Positions 9,132 to 20,721 of a stretch of DNA of 64,000 bases are shown here, in pieces (positions within the stretch are counted from its first letter, which is position 1; the number at the start of each line of letters is the position of its first letter). Under the pieces are notes generated by a model. The model was not told the DNA's origin, made no database searches, and worked only from the letters and a program-made list of their open reading frames with translations. The position numbers and the translations under genes were made by a program. The DNA is from Betaproteobacteria bacterium (lineage in GTDB: Bacteria; Pseudomonadota; Gammaproteobacteria; Burkholderiales; Casimicrobiaceae), in contig BOKS01000003.1 in the NCBI GenBank assembly GCA_016861105.1, forward strand, positions 62,001-126,000, in the 5' to 3' direction.

Positions 9132-11093
9132 CTAGTTGGACGCGGCGACGGGCAGCGCCGCTCCGTGCGCGACCGTGCCGGTGCCGTTGCGCGGGCCGAC
9201 CGAGCCGATCCGCGCGGACAGCGGGACCTCGGGCTTCGACAGCGTCCGGGCGTAGAGCATCGCGTTGGCGAGCACCTTCTTCACGTAGTCGCGCGTCTCG
9301 TTGAACGGGATCGTCTCGATCCAGGCGGCGCCGTCGAGCGCGGCGTCCGGCCGCCACGCCTGCGCGCGGCCGGGACCGGCATTATAGGCGGCGGCGGCCA
9401 GCGCCGGGTGGTTGTCCAGCCGCGCGAGCCAGTAGCCGAAGTAGAAGGCGCCGAAGCTGGTGTTCGTCTCCGGGTCCACGATCTGCGCGGGCCGGTAGTC
9501 CGCGTACCCGAGCTGCCGCGCGACCCAGCGCGCCGTCGCGGGCATCAGCTGCATCAGCCCCCGCGCGCCGGCGGAGGACACGATGTCCGGGACGAAGCGC
9601 GACTCCTGCCGCGCGATCGCGTAGAGCAGCGACTCGTCGACGCCGTGCGCCTTCGCCGCGGCGTCGAAGTGCTCGCGGAACGGCGTGGGATAGCGCAGCG
9701 CGTAGTCGTGCCGCACCGCGGTGCGCTCCGCCGTGTTGATCGACCGGTCGTTGAGGCCGGCGCGACGCGCGAACTCTGCGGCGAGCAGCAGCTCCTCGTC
9801 GTCGAGCCAGCGGATCAGCGGCGCCCACTCGCGCAGCGACTCGAGGCGCATGCCCGCCGCGGCCAGCGCGACGACGCGCTGCGCCTCGGCACGCGCGCCG
9901 AACGCGGCCAGCGCGTCCTCGGACAACGCGGCCGGCCGGCTGCGGAGCTGCCACGCCCGCCCGAGCGCTTCCGCCGCGAGCAGCCCGTAGAAGTGAACCT
10001 CCTGCGCGAGCGGCTCGTAGAGCGCCCGCGCCTCGTCCCCGCGCCCCGCCTCGGTGAGCGAGCGCGCCTTCCAGTAGCGCCACGCCGGATCGGCCGCGAG
10101 CGCCTCGGGCATGCCGTCCACCGCCGCCAGCACGTCGTCCCAGCTCTGAGCGCGCAGCGCCGCGCGGACGCGCCACGCGTGCTGCTCCTCGTTGAGCACG
10201 GCATCCCCGGCCTCGCGGTACCAGAGGTGGGCGTCGGGCAGATGGCGCCGCGCCGCGTGGAAGGCGAGGCGACCGTTGCCGTAGCTTCGGTCGGCGTCGG
10301 GAAGCTGCGCCCGCACCCGCACCCACGCGGCGCGGGCGGCCGTGGGATCGCTGCGCGCCGCGCGCTCGAGCGCGAACAGGGCCAGTTCGCGGCCCTGCGG
10401 GCGCTTCCACGCGAACTGCGCGGACTGGAGGGCGGCGATCGGGTTGCCTTCGGCGCGTCGCAGGTCGCGCTCGGCGATGCGTTCGTGCGGCGGCGCGTCG
10501 AGCGCGATCGCCGTCACGAGGCGGGGATTCCCGGCCTCGCTCGCGAGGCGCATCCGCGCCAGCCGGTCGGCGACGGTCAGCTCGCCGCGGGCGAACAGCG
10601 CGGCGAACAGCGGCGCGCACGCGTCCGGCGTGGCGCGCCCGGTGAACCACAGCGGCTTCGCTGCGGCGAGCGCGGCATCGCCTTCGCGCTCGCGCCGCGA
10701 CTGCACTGCGTAGCAGGCGAGCTCCGCGTCCTCGCCGGGCATCGCCAGGTAGTCGAGCGCGAACTGCGTCCAGAGCCCGCGCACCGCGAGCATCTTGAGC
10801 CAGTCGGCGCGCAGCTGGTCGGCGAGCGGCGAGCCCGAGTTGCGCGCGAGAAACGCGTGCACGTCCGGCTGGTCGGCGGGCTCGAGCCCGAGCTTCAGGC
10901 GCCAGAACGCCACGTAGGGGGCGAGCACGTGGCGGTCCAGCCGCGCCTGCAGGATGGTCAGCGCGCGCTCGTCGCCGCGCTCGAACGCCGACTTCGCGGC
11001 GAGGAAATCGGCATCGGTGGCGCGGGCCGGCGCCGCGCAGAGCACGGCAGCGGCGGCGGCGACGGTGACGGCGAGTCGTAGCACGAGGCGCAT
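9132..11093 (-). CDS. slt: Soluble lytic murein transglycosylase (Slt70 family)
   Basis: A 653-residue periplasmic enzyme that cleaves peptidoglycan between MurNAc and GlcNAc with formation of 1,6-anhydroMurNAc. The signal peptide is [26 protein letters not shown] long alpha-superhelical region fills about residues 30-470. The C-terminal catalytic SLT domain begins near 480: the catalytic Glu is Glu497 in [10 protein letters not shown], followed by [13 protein letters not shown] and [15 protein letters not shown]. The length matches E. coli Slt70. I chose ATG 11093 because the upstream in-frame extension is arginine-rich and precedes the signal peptide. It is divergent from purE. Confidence 0.92.
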   Translation of the reverse strand: MRLVLRLAVTVAAAAAVLCAAPARATDADFLAAKSAFERGDERALTILQARLDRHVLAPYVAFWRLKLGLEPADQPDVHAFLARNSGSPLADQLRADWLKMLAVRGLWTQFALDYLAMPGEDAELACYAVQSRREREGDAALAAAKPLWFTGRATPDACAPLFAALFARGELTVADRLARMRLASEAGNPRLVTAIALDAPPHERIAERDLRRAEGNPIAALQSAQFAWKRPQGRELALFALERAARSDPTAARAAWVRVRAQLPDADRSYGNGRLAFHAARRHLPDAHLWYREAGDAVLNEEQHAWRVRAALRAQSWDDVLAAVDGMPEALAADPAWRYWKARSLTEAGRGDEARALYEPLAQEVHFYGLLAAEALGRAWQLRSRPAALSEDALAAFGARAEAQRVVALAAAGMRLESLREWAPLIRWLDDEELLLAAEFARRAGLNDRSINTAERTAVRHDYALRYPTPFREHFDAAAKAHGVDESLLYAIARQESRFVPDIVSSAGARGLMQLMPATARWVARQLGYADYRPAQIVDPETNTSFGAFYFGYWLARLDNHPALAAAAYNAGPGRAQAWRPDAALDGAAWIETIPFNETRDYVKKVLANAMLYARTLSKPEVPLSARIGSVGPRNGTGTVAHGAALPVAASN

Positions 11094-11247
11094 TGTGGGC
11101 GAAACGCGTGGCGGGTCACAACCGGGGCGGCACGAGCGGCGCCGCCTGCAGCGCGGGCGGCGGCACAGCCGGTGCGACCCCGGCGGCGCGCGAAGGTTCG
11201 TCCGCACGCCTGGGGGCCCGGGGCGGCCGGGTCCGGAAGGGGCCTGC

Positions 11248-11253
11248 TAGAAT
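11248..11253 (+). promoter_or_regulatory. Candidate -10 box of the purE-purK operon
   Basis: TAGAAT, five of six matches to the sigma-70 -10 consensus, stands out in very GC-rich sequence 65 bases before the purE ATG. No good -35 lies at 16-18 bases upstream, so the call is tentative. Confidence 0.35.
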
Positions 11254-11317
11254 CGAGCGGCCTTCGCCGTGCAGCGCATGCAAGGTTCGTGCGCGGACGG
11301 CCCCACGAGGTTACGCG

Positions 11318-11839
11318 ATGCCACAACGCAGGTCCGCAGCGCCGCTCGTCGGCGTGGTGATGGGCAGCGACAGCGACTGGGAGGTCATGCGGCACGCGGC
11401 CGCGCAGCTGGAGGCGCTCGGCATCGCCCACGAGGCGCGCGTGCTGTCGGCGCACCGCACGCCGGACGACATGTTCGAGTACGCCGAGGATGCCGCCACG
11501 CGCGGGCTGCGCTGCATCATCGCGGGCGCGGGCGGCGCCGCGCACCTGCCGGGCATGCTCGCGGCGAAGACGGCGGTGCCGGTGCTCGGCGTGCCCGTGC
11601 CCTCGAAGTACCTGCGCGGCGCGGACTCGCTGCTGTCGATCGTGCAGATGCCCAAGGGCGTCCCCGTCGCGACGTTCGCGATCGGCGAGGCCGGTGCGGC
11701 CAATGCGGCGCTGTTCGCCGCCGCGATGATCGCGCTGCACGATCCCGCCGTCGCGCGCAGGCTGGCCGCGCTGCGGCAGAAGCAGACCGCCGCCGCCCGC
11801 GCGATGCGCGTGCCGCCCGACGCCGGGAAGTCGGGATGA
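11318..11839 (+). CDS. purE: N5-carboxyaminoimidazole ribonucleotide mutase, class I PurE
   Basis: A 173-residue enzyme that converts N5-CAIR to CAIR in de novo purine synthesis, directly after PurK. The class I signatures are [11 protein letters not shown] (14-24), the active-site loop SAHRTPDDM (44-52), [12 protein letters not shown] and the [22 protein letters not shown] block. A GAGG ribosome site lies seven bases before the ATG. The stop overlaps the purK start (ATGA at 11836-11839), which implies translational coupling. Confidence 0.96.
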   Translation: MPQRRSAAPLVGVVMGSDSDWEVMRHAAAQLEALGIAHEARVLSAHRTPDDMFEYAEDAATRGLRCIIAGAGGAAHLPGMLAAKTAVPVLGVPVPSKYLRGADSLLSIVQMPKGVPVATFAIGEAGAANAALFAAAMIALHDPAVARRLAALRQKQTAAARAMRVPPDAGKSG

Positions 11840-13023
11840 CGCCTCCGGCCCGCGACGGCCCGATTCCGCCGGGCGAGTGGCTCGGACTGCTGGGAGGTGG
11901 CCAGCTGGGCCGCATGTTCTGCATGGCGGCGCAGAGCCTGGGCTATCGCGTTGCGGTGCTCGATCCCGGCGCCGACAGCCCCGCGGGCAGCGTGGCCGAC
12001 CGCCACATCCACGCGGACTACCTCGCGCCGGCAGGGCTCGCGCGCCTCGCCGCCCTCGCGCGCGCGGCCACGACCGAGTTCGAGAACGTCCCGGCCGAAG
12101 CCCTCGCGTTCCTCGGCCGCAGCGCGCGCGTGACGCCGGCCGCCCCGAGCGTGGCCATCGCGCAGGACCGCATCCGCGAGAAGACCTTCCTGCGCGACCA
12201 CGGCTTCGGCGTCGTGCCCTTCGCGGTGCTCGCGACCGAGGCGGACGCTGTGCGGGCCGACGCCGCACTGCTGCCGGGCATCGTCAAGAGCGCGCGGATG
12301 GGCTACGACGGCAAGGGACAGATCCGCGTGGGGCGGCATGCCGACGTCGCGGCCGCGTTCGCCGCCATGGGCCGGGTGCCGTGCGTGCTGGAGCGGTTCG
12401 TCGACCTCGCCTGCGAGGTGTCGGTGATCGTCGCGCGCAACGCGTCGGGCGAGACGGCCACCTGGCCGGTGGCCGAGAACCGCCACCGCAACGGGATCCT
12501 CGACGTCTCGATCGCGCCCGCGCGCGTCGACGCGCGACTCGCCGAGGAGGCGCGCACGACGGCCACGCGCGTGGCCGCCGCCCTGGACTACCGCGGCGTG
12601 CTGTGCGTGGAGATGTTCGTCACGCGGCAACGCGAGCTACTGGTCAACGAGCTCGCGCCGCGCCCGCACAACAGCGGCCACTACACGATCGACGCCTGCG
12701 TCACGTCGCAGTTCGAGCAGCAGGCGCGCGTGCTCGCGGGGCTGCCGATGGGGGACACCCGCCAGCACGAGCCCGCCGTGATGGTCAACCTGCTCGGCGA
12801 CGTCTGGTTCGAGGACGGCGCCGCCGCGCCGCGCGAGCCCGACTGGCTGGCCGTGCTGAAGCACCCGCAGGCGAAGCTGCACCTGTACGGCAAGGCCGAG
12901 GCCCGCCGCGGGCGCAAGATGGGGCACGTCACCTGCCTCGCGCCGTCGCTCGACGAGGCGCTGCGCGTCGCCGCCGCGATCAAGCGCGCGCTCGGCATCC
13001 CGGGCGCGGACGAGCTGGCCTGA
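11836..13023 (+). CDS. purK: N5-carboxyaminoimidazole ribonucleotide synthase
   Basis: A 395-residue ATP-grasp enzyme that makes N5-CAIR from AIR, bicarbonate and ATP, the substrate of PurE. It has an N-terminal [18 protein letters not shown] (about 17-34), the ATP-grasp stretch [15 protein letters not shown], the motif [14 protein letters not shown], and the metal and phosphate-binding block [18 protein letters not shown]. The length is normal. It overlaps purE at its start and the CoA-transferase gene at its end (TGATG, one shared base). Confidence 0.96.
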   Translation: MTPPARDGPIPPGEWLGLLGGGQLGRMFCMAAQSLGYRVAVLDPGADSPAGSVADRHIHADYLAPAGLARLAALARAATTEFENVPAEALAFLGRSARVTPAAPSVAIAQDRIREKTFLRDHGFGVVPFAVLATEADAVRADAALLPGIVKSARMGYDGKGQIRVGRHADVAAAFAAMGRVPCVLERFVDLACEVSVIVARNASGETATWPVAENRHRNGILDVSIAPARVDARLAEEARTTATRVAAALDYRGVLCVEMFVTRQRELLVNELAPRPHNSGHYTIDACVTSQFEQQARVLAGLPMGDTRQHEPAVMVNLLGDVWFEDGAAAPREPDWLAVLKHPQAKLHLYGKAEARRGRKMGHVTCLAPSLDEALRVAAAIKRALGIPGADELA

Positions 13024-14210
13024 TGGCGGGCGCGTCCCCGCCGGCGCCGCTCGCCGGACTGCGCGTGCTCGACTGCACCCGGCTGCTGCCGGGCCCGGTG
13101 TGCACGCTCCACCTCGCGGACCTCGGCGCCGACGTGGTGAAGGTGGAGGACACGGCCGCCGGCGACTACGCGCGCGCGATCGGCGCGAGGCCGGGCCGCG
13201 TCAGTGCCTTCTACGCGGCCGTCAACCGCGGCAAGCGCTCGCTGGCGATCGACCTCAAGGACGCGGAGGGGCGCGAGGCGTTCCTCGCCCTCGCGCGGAC
13301 GGCCGACGTGCTGGTCGAGAGCTTCCGGCCCGGCGTGATGAAGGCGCTGCGGCTCGACCACGCGTCCGTCGCCGCCGTGCGGCCCGGCATCGTGTACGCG
13401 TCGATCAGCGGCTACGGGCAGGACGGCCCGCGCGCGGCCAAGGCCGGCCACGACATCAACTACCTCGGGTACGCCGGCGTGCTCGACCAGACGGGGACCG
13501 CAGGCGGGCCGCCGGCGCTGTGCAACCTGCAGATCGCCGACCTGCTGGGCGGCGCGGCGAGCGCGGCGATCGCGATCCTCGCCTGCCTGCTGCGCGCCCA
13601 GCGGACCGGGGAGGGCGCGTTCGTCGACGTGGCGATGGCGGACGCCTCGCTGGCCCACAACATCTTCGCGCTGCAGGCCCTCGCGCAGCACGGGGGCACG
13701 CTGCCGCGCGGGGAGGACCTGCTGACCGGCGGCGTGCCCGCGTACGGCGTCTACGGGACGCGCGACGGGCGCTGGCTCGCCGTGGGCGCGCTGGAGGAGA
13801 AGTTCTGGCGCACGCTGTGCACGGCGGTCGGCCGCGACGACCTCGCGCCGTTCGGGCTGGCACGCGGCGCCGGCGGCGAGCGCGCGCGGCGCGAGCTCGC
13901 GGCGGTCCTCGGCGCACGCACGCTCGCGGAGTGGACGCGCGTCTTCGCGGACGTCGACTGCTGCGTCACGCCGGTCCTGACGCTCGACGAGGCGCTGCGC
14001 GACGCGCAGTTCGTCGCGCGCGGGATGATCGTCGATGGCGACGGCGCGAAGGCCTACGCACCGCCGTTCGCCATCGACGGCACGCGCCGGCCGGCGAGCG
14101 GCCCCGCCCCCGCGCAGGGCGCGCACAGCCGCGCGCTGCTGCGCGAAGCCGGAATCGCCGAGGCCGCGATCGACGCGCTGTTCGCGCGACGCGTCGTGAC
14201 GGGGGCGTGA
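13023..14210 (+). CDS. CaiB/BaiF family III CoA transferase, closest in motifs to alpha-methylacyl-CoA racemase
   Basis: A 395-residue family III protein starting PLAGLRVLDCTRLLPGPVCT. Landmarks resemble alpha-methylacyl-CoA racemase more than formyl-CoA transferase: GHDINYLGYAGVL (about 142-154), which contains the His/Asp-type catalytic pair region of the racemases; the QIADLLGG aspartate at 173; and LAVGALEEKFW, where racemases carry a catalytic Glu. The reaction would be epimerisation of 2-methylacyl-CoA, but CoA transfer cannot be excluded. The ATG shares a base with the purK stop, so it is co-translated with purine genes, an unexpected partner. It is convergent with the beta-propeller gene. 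Confidence 0.85.
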   Translation: MAGASPPAPLAGLRVLDCTRLLPGPVCTLHLADLGADVVKVEDTAAGDYARAIGARPGRVSAFYAAVNRGKRSLAIDLKDAEGREAFLALARTADVLVESFRPGVMKALRLDHASVAAVRPGIVYASISGYGQDGPRAAKAGHDINYLGYAGVLDQTGTAGGPPALCNLQIADLLGGAASAAIAILACLLRAQRTGEGAFVDVAMADASLAHNIFALQALAQHGGTLPRGEDLLTGGVPAYGVYGTRDGRWLAVGALEEKFWRTLCTAVGRDDLAPFGLARGAGGERARRELAAVLGARTLAEWTRVFADVDCCVTPVLTLDEALRDAQFVARGMIVDGDGAKAYAPPFAIDGTRRPASGPAPAQGAHSRALLREAGIAEAAIDALFARRVVTGA

Positions 14211-14253
14211 GGCGCGCCGCCCGGTCCGTCTGCGCCCGCACGCCGGACGCGTT

Positions 14254-15258
14254 CTACGCCGTGCGGATCACGGCGATGTGCTCCGTGCCGCTCTCCGGCA
14301 GCCAGACCTCGCCGGGGCGGCCGAGGATCTGGCGGACGTTGGCGGCCGCGCGCGGCAGCGGGAACGATTCGAACGCCTCCGTCGCGGGGTCGAAGCGCAG
14401 GATCGCGTTGGCGCCCCAGTCGGCCGCCCACACCTTGTCGCGCTCGTCCACGTACACGGCGTAGATGCGCGGGCCGGCGCCCGGCGCCTTCCACTGCCTC
14501 CAGCTCGCCGTGCCGCGCAGGCGTGGGTCGTGCATCGACAGCTGGCCGGAGAGCCACTCCGCCACCCAGATGCGCCCGCGGCTGTCGCTCCACACGCGCC
14601 GCGCACCCTGGTTGCGCGTCGGGGGCTCGACGACCACGGACTCGCCGGTCCTGCGATCGATGCGCGCGATGAACGATCCGGCGAGCGAGCACCACCACAC
14701 GTCCCCCTGCGGCGTCGCGCAGATCCCGTAGGGCCCGCGCCCCTTCGGCGCCTCGCGCACGCTGACCTCGCCGGTCCGCACCGCGACGCGGCCGACGTAG
14801 CCGCTCTGCCCGGTGAACCACAGGTCGCCGTCGCCGTCGAACGCGCACGTGTTGAGATTGGCGTACGGCGTCCCGGCGGGCAGCGGATACGCGCGGACGT
14901 CGCGCTGCGGCCAGCCGACGCGCACGATCGCGTTCTGTCCGCCGTCGGTGAGCCACGCCGCCTTGTCCGGGCCCTGGATCACGCCGTGCGGCGACGAGCC
15001 GCTGCCCAGCGGGACGAGCTCGACGCGAGCGTCCTTCGGATCGAACCAGCCCAGGTGCCCGCTGCGCTGCGCGCTGAACCACACGCCGCCGTCGGGCGCC
15101 GGCGCCACGTCGTGGATGCCGGTGCGCTGCGGGGCGGCGAGCGGCCAGGACTGCATCGTCGGCCCGCGCTGCGCGCGCACTGAAGGGCACGACGCGAGGG
15201 CCGCCGCGGCGGCCGTGGCGCCGGCCAGGCGGCGGCGCATGGGCGAGTGCAGCGTCAC
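14254..15258 (-). CDS. Secreted virginiamycin B lyase-like beta-propeller protein
   Basis: A 334-residue protein of repeated blades with the pattern G.VWFS/LWFTGQ..GYVGR, seen as GGVWFSAQRSGHLGWFDP, GDLWFTGQSGYVGRV, GDVWWCSLAGSFIARID, GRIWVAEWLSGQLSMHD and DKVWAADWGANAILRFDP. This is the Vgb/SMP-30-like seven-bladed propeller fold. The N-terminus MTLHSPMRRRLAGATAAAAAL...VRA is a signal peptide, so it acts in the periplasm. The start is GTG 15258, preceded at six bases by GGGAG; ATG 15240 would also give a signal peptide. True Vgb linearises streptogramin B, but most homologues are not resistance enzymes, so no resistance is claimed. Confidence 0.75.
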   Translation of the reverse strand: MTLHSPMRRRLAGATAAAAALASCPSVRAQRGPTMQSWPLAAPQRTGIHDVAPAPDGGVWFSAQRSGHLGWFDPKDARVELVPLGSGSSPHGVIQGPDKAAWLTDGGQNAIVRVGWPQRDVRAYPLPAGTPYANLNTCAFDGDGDLWFTGQSGYVGRVAVRTGEVSVREAPKGRGPYGICATPQGDVWWCSLAGSFIARIDRRTGESVVVEPPTRNQGARRVWSDSRGRIWVAEWLSGQLSMHDPRLRGTASWRQWKAPGAGPRIYAVYVDERDKVWAADWGANAILRFDPATEAFESFPLPRAAANVRQILGRPGEVWLPESGTEHIAVIRTA

Positions 15259-15275
15259 GATCGTCTCCCGGGCTG

Positions 15276-15956
15276 TCAGCCGGCCTCGCCGACGACGCGC
15301 GTCCGCGGCCGGGACGGCGGCTTCGCCGCGTGACGTCGCACGCCTTCGGGGAGCGCAGCGACGCGCCCGTATTCCGGGTCGTCGAAGCGGCATCCGGCCG
15401 CCGCGTAGTCGCGCGCCATCTCCATCGCGTCCGCGCCGAAGAACAGCGCGTCGCCGATCGCGAGCGTCGGCACGCCGAACGCGCCGCGCGCGATCGCCTC
15501 GTCGGTGTTGCGCCGCAGCGCCTCCTTCACCTCCGGCGACGCGATGCGCGCCGTGGCGTCGTCGACGGCGAGGTCGTGCGCGAGCTCCGCCCACTCGATC
15601 GGCAGGTCCGGCAGCCGGCCGTCGCGCCATACGAAGCGGAAGATGCGCTGGACCGCATCGGGCCGGCAGTCGCAGGCGATGGCGAGGCGGAGCAGCGGCA
15701 GCGGGTTGAACGGGTGCTCGTGCGGGAACTTGAGTGGAATGCCCCAGCGGCGCGCCTGCCAGACGACGAAGCGGTAGGTGAACAGCCGCTTCGCGGCGAT
15801 CTCCGCGGGCCCCTTGTGCCCGTTCGCGTCGAGCAGCGCGGCGAACAGCACGGGGCGGTAGCGCACGCGGATCGCCGGGGCAAGCAGCGGCAGGCGCTCG
15901 CACGCGAGGTAGGAGAACGGCGACACGAAGTCGAAGAACCAGTCAGCCGCGACCAT
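15276..15956 (-). CDS. 2-hydroxychromene-2-carboxylate isomerase / DsbA-like thioredoxin-fold protein
   Basis: A 226-residue kappa-class GST/DsbA-like protein. It starts WFFDFVSPFSYLACERL, in which Ser12 is the usual glutathione-activating serine of the HCCA isomerases. It also has FPHEHPFNPLPLLRLAIAC, RNTDEAIARGAFGVPTL with the conserved cis-Pro region, and DALFFGADAMEM near the C-terminus. The characterised reaction is isomerisation of a chromene carboxylate in naphthalene breakdown; here the substrate is unknown. It overlaps the DUF1289 gene by 14 bases and ends the minus-strand leucine-degradation block. Confidence 0.85.
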   Translation of the reverse strand: MVAADWFFDFVSPFSYLACERLPLLAPAIRVRYRPVLFAALLDANGHKGPAEIAAKRLFTYRFVVWQARRWGIPLKFPHEHPFNPLPLLRLAIACDCRPDAVQRIFRFVWRDGRLPDLPIEWAELAHDLAVDDATARIASPEVKEALRRNTDEAIARGAFGVPTLAIGDALFFGADAMEMARDYAAAGCRFDDPEYGRVAALPEGVRRHAAKPPSRPRTRVVGEAG

Positions 15957-16167
15957 CGCCGCCCGCCGCGGACCGTCCGCGGCGCTCCGCGATCGCGGCG
16001 AGCACCGCGCGCTTGCCGTCGTCGTCGCAGACCGACCACGACGCGATCTCGTCCAGCGTCCGCAGGCACCCGGCGCACAGTCCCGTGCGCTGGTCGATCA
16101 CGCACACGCTGACGCACGGCGAGGGCACGCTGCCGGACGCGGTCACGGGCCGTCGCGCGCCGCTCAC
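15943..16167 (-). CDS. DUF1289 small cysteine-rich protein
   Basis: A 74-residue protein with the DUF1289 pattern SPCVSVCVIDQRTGLCAGCLRTLDEI: a C-x3-C pair, then a C-x2-C pair, followed by an acidic and Trp-containing helix (IASWSVCDDDGKRAVL). It is predicted to bind iron or an Fe-S centre; no function is known. GTG 16167 overlaps the HMG-CoA lyase stop (GTGA), and its end overlaps the isomerase start by 14 bases, so it is embedded in the operon. The exact start is less certain than the frame. Confidence 0.8.
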   Translation of the reverse strand: MSGARRPVTASGSVPSPCVSVCVIDQRTGLCAGCLRTLDEIASWSVCDDDGKRAVLAAIAERRGRSAAGGDGRG

Positions 16168-17102
16168 GCCGCCGCCTCTTCCGCCAGCCCTTCCCGCGCG
16201 TCGAGCGCCTTCGCGACGCGCGAGTTCGTGGCGCGCCCGAGCGCGCGCGAGATGAAGCGTCCGGCCGCGCGCAGCTTCGCGAGGTCGACGCCGGTGCCGA
16301 CACCGAGGCCGTGCAGCAGGTACACGACGTCCTCGGTCGCGACGTTGCCGGTGGCGCCCTTCGCGTAGGGGCAGCCGCCGAGGCCCGCCACGCTCGCGTC
16401 GAACGTGGCGACGCCGACCTCGAGGCAGGCGTAGACGTTGGCGAGCGCCATGCCGTAGGTGTCGTGGAAGTGCCCGCTGACCTCGCCGGCCGGATACACG
16501 GCGAGCGCGGCCTCCATCGCGCGCTTCGTCGCCGTCGGCGTGCCGGTGCCGATCGTGTCGGCGACGCCCGCGTGCTGGACGCCGATGTCGTGCAGCCGCT
16601 GCGCGACGTCGCGCACCGCCTCCGGCTTCACCTCGCCCTGGTACGGGCAGCCGAGCGCGGTCGAGATCGCCCCGCGCACGCGCATGCCCGCGTCGCGCGC
16701 GGCGCGCACGACGGGCCGGAAGCGCTCGATCGACTCCGCGATCGAGCAGTTGATGTTCCTCTGCGAGAACGCCTCGCTCGCCGCGGCGAACACGACGACC
16801 TCGTCGACCCTCGCGGCGAGCGCGCCCTCGAAGCCCTTCATGTTCGGGACGAGCGCCGCGTAGCGCACGCCGGGCCGGCGGCGGACGCGCGCCATCACCT
16901 CGGCGGCGTCGCCCATCTGCGGGACCCATTTCGGCGACACGAACGACGTCGCCTCGATCGACGGCAGCCCGGCGTCCGCGAGCATCTCGATCAGCGCGAC
17001 CTTCACGTCGGCGGGCACCCGCCCCTTCTCGTTCTGCAGGCCGTCGCGCGGCCCCACGTCGACGAGGTACGCGCGCGAGGGAAGCGATCGGGAGGCGGTC
17101 AT
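16164..17102 (-). CDS. liuE: Hydroxymethylglutaryl-CoA lyase
   Basis: A 312-residue TIM-barrel enzyme that splits 3-hydroxy-3-methylglutaryl-CoA into acetyl-CoA and acetoacetate, the last step of leucine degradation. It has the DRE-TIM motif VDVGPRDGLQNEK (about 14-26), the substrate stretch ATSFVSPKWVPQMGD, the metal ligands in SGHFHDTYGMALAN, and the HMG-CoA lyase signature GLGGCPYAKGATGNVATED with its catalytic Cys. The length is typical. It lies downstream of the 2-hydroxyacid dehydrogenase gene with a five-base gap and overlaps DUF1289. Confidence 0.95.
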   Translation of the reverse strand: MTASRSLPSRAYLVDVGPRDGLQNEKGRVPADVKVALIEMLADAGLPSIEATSFVSPKWVPQMGDAAEVMARVRRRPGVRYAALVPNMKGFEGALAARVDEVVVFAAASEAFSQRNINCSIAESIERFRPVVRAARDAGMRVRGAISTALGCPYQGEVKPEAVRDVAQRLHDIGVQHAGVADTIGTGTPTATKRAMEAALAVYPAGEVSGHFHDTYGMALANVYACLEVGVATFDASVAGLGGCPYAKGATGNVATEDVVYLLHGLGVGTGVDLAKLRAAGRFISRALGRATNSRVAKALDAREGLAEEAAA

Positions 17103-17107
17103 GTCGG

Positions 17108-18027
17108 TCAGTAGCCGAGCGCTCGGTCGACCACGCCGTCGAGCGGGCCGCCGCGCGCGTGCGCCGCGATCCGCGCCGCGACCTGGGCCGCGGAGGCGTG
17201 GAACAGCGTCGCCGCGGAGACGTGCGGCGTGACGTCGATCCGCGGATGATGCCAGAACGGGTGGCCGGCCGGCAGGGGCTCGGCGTCGAACACGTCCAGC
17301 GTCGCCGACGCGAGGTGGCCCTCGTCGAGCAGCGCGAGCAGGTCCGGCTCGACGACGAGGTCGCCGCGCCCGACGTTGACCAGGTGCGCGCCGCGCGGCA
17401 GGCGCGCGAGGGTGCGCCGGTCGAGCAGGCCGCGCGTGTCCGGCGTGCTGGGCAGCAGGCAGACGAGCACGCACGTGCCGGCGAGCACGCGGTCGAGGCC
17501 GTCGGCGCCGCTCCACGTCGCGACGCCGTCCACGCGCCGCGGGCGGCGGCTCCACCCGGCGAGCGGGAAGCCCAGCGGCAGAAGCCCCTGGGCGACCGCG
17601 CTCCCGAGGACGCCCATGCCCAGGATGCCGACGCGGTAGGACGTCTTGTCGAGGCGCGGGCGCGGCATCCATCGTCCGTCGCGCTGCTGGCGCGCGTACT
17701 CGCGCTGCTCGCGGAACGCCCGCAGGACGGCGAGCGCCACGTACTCGACCATCTGCTCGGCCATGCCCGCGTCCGTGAGGCGCAGCACCGGCACGTCGGC
17801 CGGCAGCGTCGGCACGCGCAGCAGCGCGTCGACGCCGGCGCCGAGGTTCGCGATCGCCCGGCGCACGCGCACGCGCGCGAAGCACTCCGGCGGGGGCTTC
17901 CAGACCAGCGCGTAGTCGACTTCCGGCGGCGCGTCCGGCCAGACGTGCAGCTCGGCCCCCGGAAGCGCGGCGGCGAATGCGTCGCGCCACGCCTGCGCGT
18001 GCGTCGCCGTCGCGAGCAGCAGCCGCA

Positions 18028-18028
<1 letters not shown>
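17108..18028 (-). CDS. D-2-hydroxyacid dehydrogenase, glyoxylate/hydroxypyruvate reductase A-like
   Basis: A 306-residue NAD(P)-dependent 2-hydroxyacid dehydrogenase of the GhrA group. The nucleotide-binding motif is YRVGILGMGVLGSAVA. The catalytic Arg is probably in GAGVDAL or NVGRGDLVVE, Glu in DVFDAEPLP, and His in DVTPHVSAAT. GhrA reduces glyoxylate and hydroxypyruvate. Its position, with the start overlapping the liuD stop (TGATG) and liuE five bases downstream, suggests a role linked to branched-chain acids, for example reduction of a 2-oxo acid; that is inference. Confidence 0.85.
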
Positions 18029-20034
<2,006 letters not shown>

Positions 20035-20075
20035 CGACTCCTGGCCTTTCCCCGCGACGGGCGGGTTCGTTCCGG

Positions 20076-20720
20076 TCAGCGCCGCGGCGCGGCGCGCGAA
20101 TCGTCGGGCGCCGCGGCGCCGAACAGCCGCCCGATCCCTCCGAGCACCTTCGCCATGAAGCGCCACAGCTTCGGCGCCAGCCATACCATTAGCAGCACGA
20201 GCGCGGCCAGCACGCCGAGCGCGACGAGCGGGTGCTCGAAGGCGAGCCACAGCACGACGCCCACCGCGACGTCCTCGCCGAACGACGCGGCCCAGTTCGA
20301 GAACGGCTCGGGCGAGGCGTTGATCGCGGCGCGCCCGCCGGACTTCGTGAAGTGGCTGCCCGCGGCGAGCGTGCCGCCGAGGATCGCGGCGGCCAGCGCC
20401 GTGGCCCCCGACGCGTCGCCGAAGACGCTCGCGGCGAGCGCGGCGCCTGCAGGGATGCGCACGAACGTCTGCACGCCGTCCCAGAACGAATCGAACACCG
20501 GGATCTTGTCGGCGACGAACTCCACGACGAACATCGCGAACGACGCGACGAGGACGTACGGGTGCGCGAGCAGGTCGAGCGCGCCGGGGAGCGGCACGAC
20601 GTCCAGGTAGCCCAGGCCGCCGACGACGAACAGCACCGCGTAGAGCCGGATGCCGCTCGCCCAGCCGAGCGCGCCCGCCAGCGCGACCAGGTGCAAGGTG
20701 TCGAGGCTCGACGGGTCCAT
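20076..20720 (-). CDS. DUF4126 integral membrane protein
   Basis: A 214-residue protein with five or six hydrophobic segments; the first is LVALAGALGWASGIRLYAVLFVVGGLGYL (about 11-39) and the last VALGVLAALVLLMVWLAPKLWRF (about 166-190). Features typical of DUF4126 are SGIRLYA, VEFVADKIP and the glycine/serine-rich GSHFTKSGGRAAINASPEPFSNW loop. The function is unknown. It lies inside the leucine-degradation block between liuC and liuD, so a transport or membrane role linked to that pathway is possible. The region before its start is a repeat (20722-20820), and no ribosome site is seen. Confidence 0.8.
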   Translation of the reverse strand: MDPSSLDTLHLVALAGALGWASGIRLYAVLFVVGGLGYLDVVPLPGALDLLAHPYVLVASFAMFVVEFVADKIPVFDSFWDGVQTFVRIPAGAALAASVFGDASGATALAAAILGGTLAAGSHFTKSGGRAAINASPEPFSNWAASFGEDVAVGVVLWLAFEHPLVALGVLAALVLLMVWLAPKLWRFMAKVLGGIGRLFGAAAPDDSRAAPRR

Positions 20721-20721
20721 C

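Noticed and set aside
14254..15258. Streptogramin resistance gene (vgb)
   Set aside because: Only the propeller fold is supported. Catalytic residues could not be confirmed by eye, and most homologues are not resistance enzymes.
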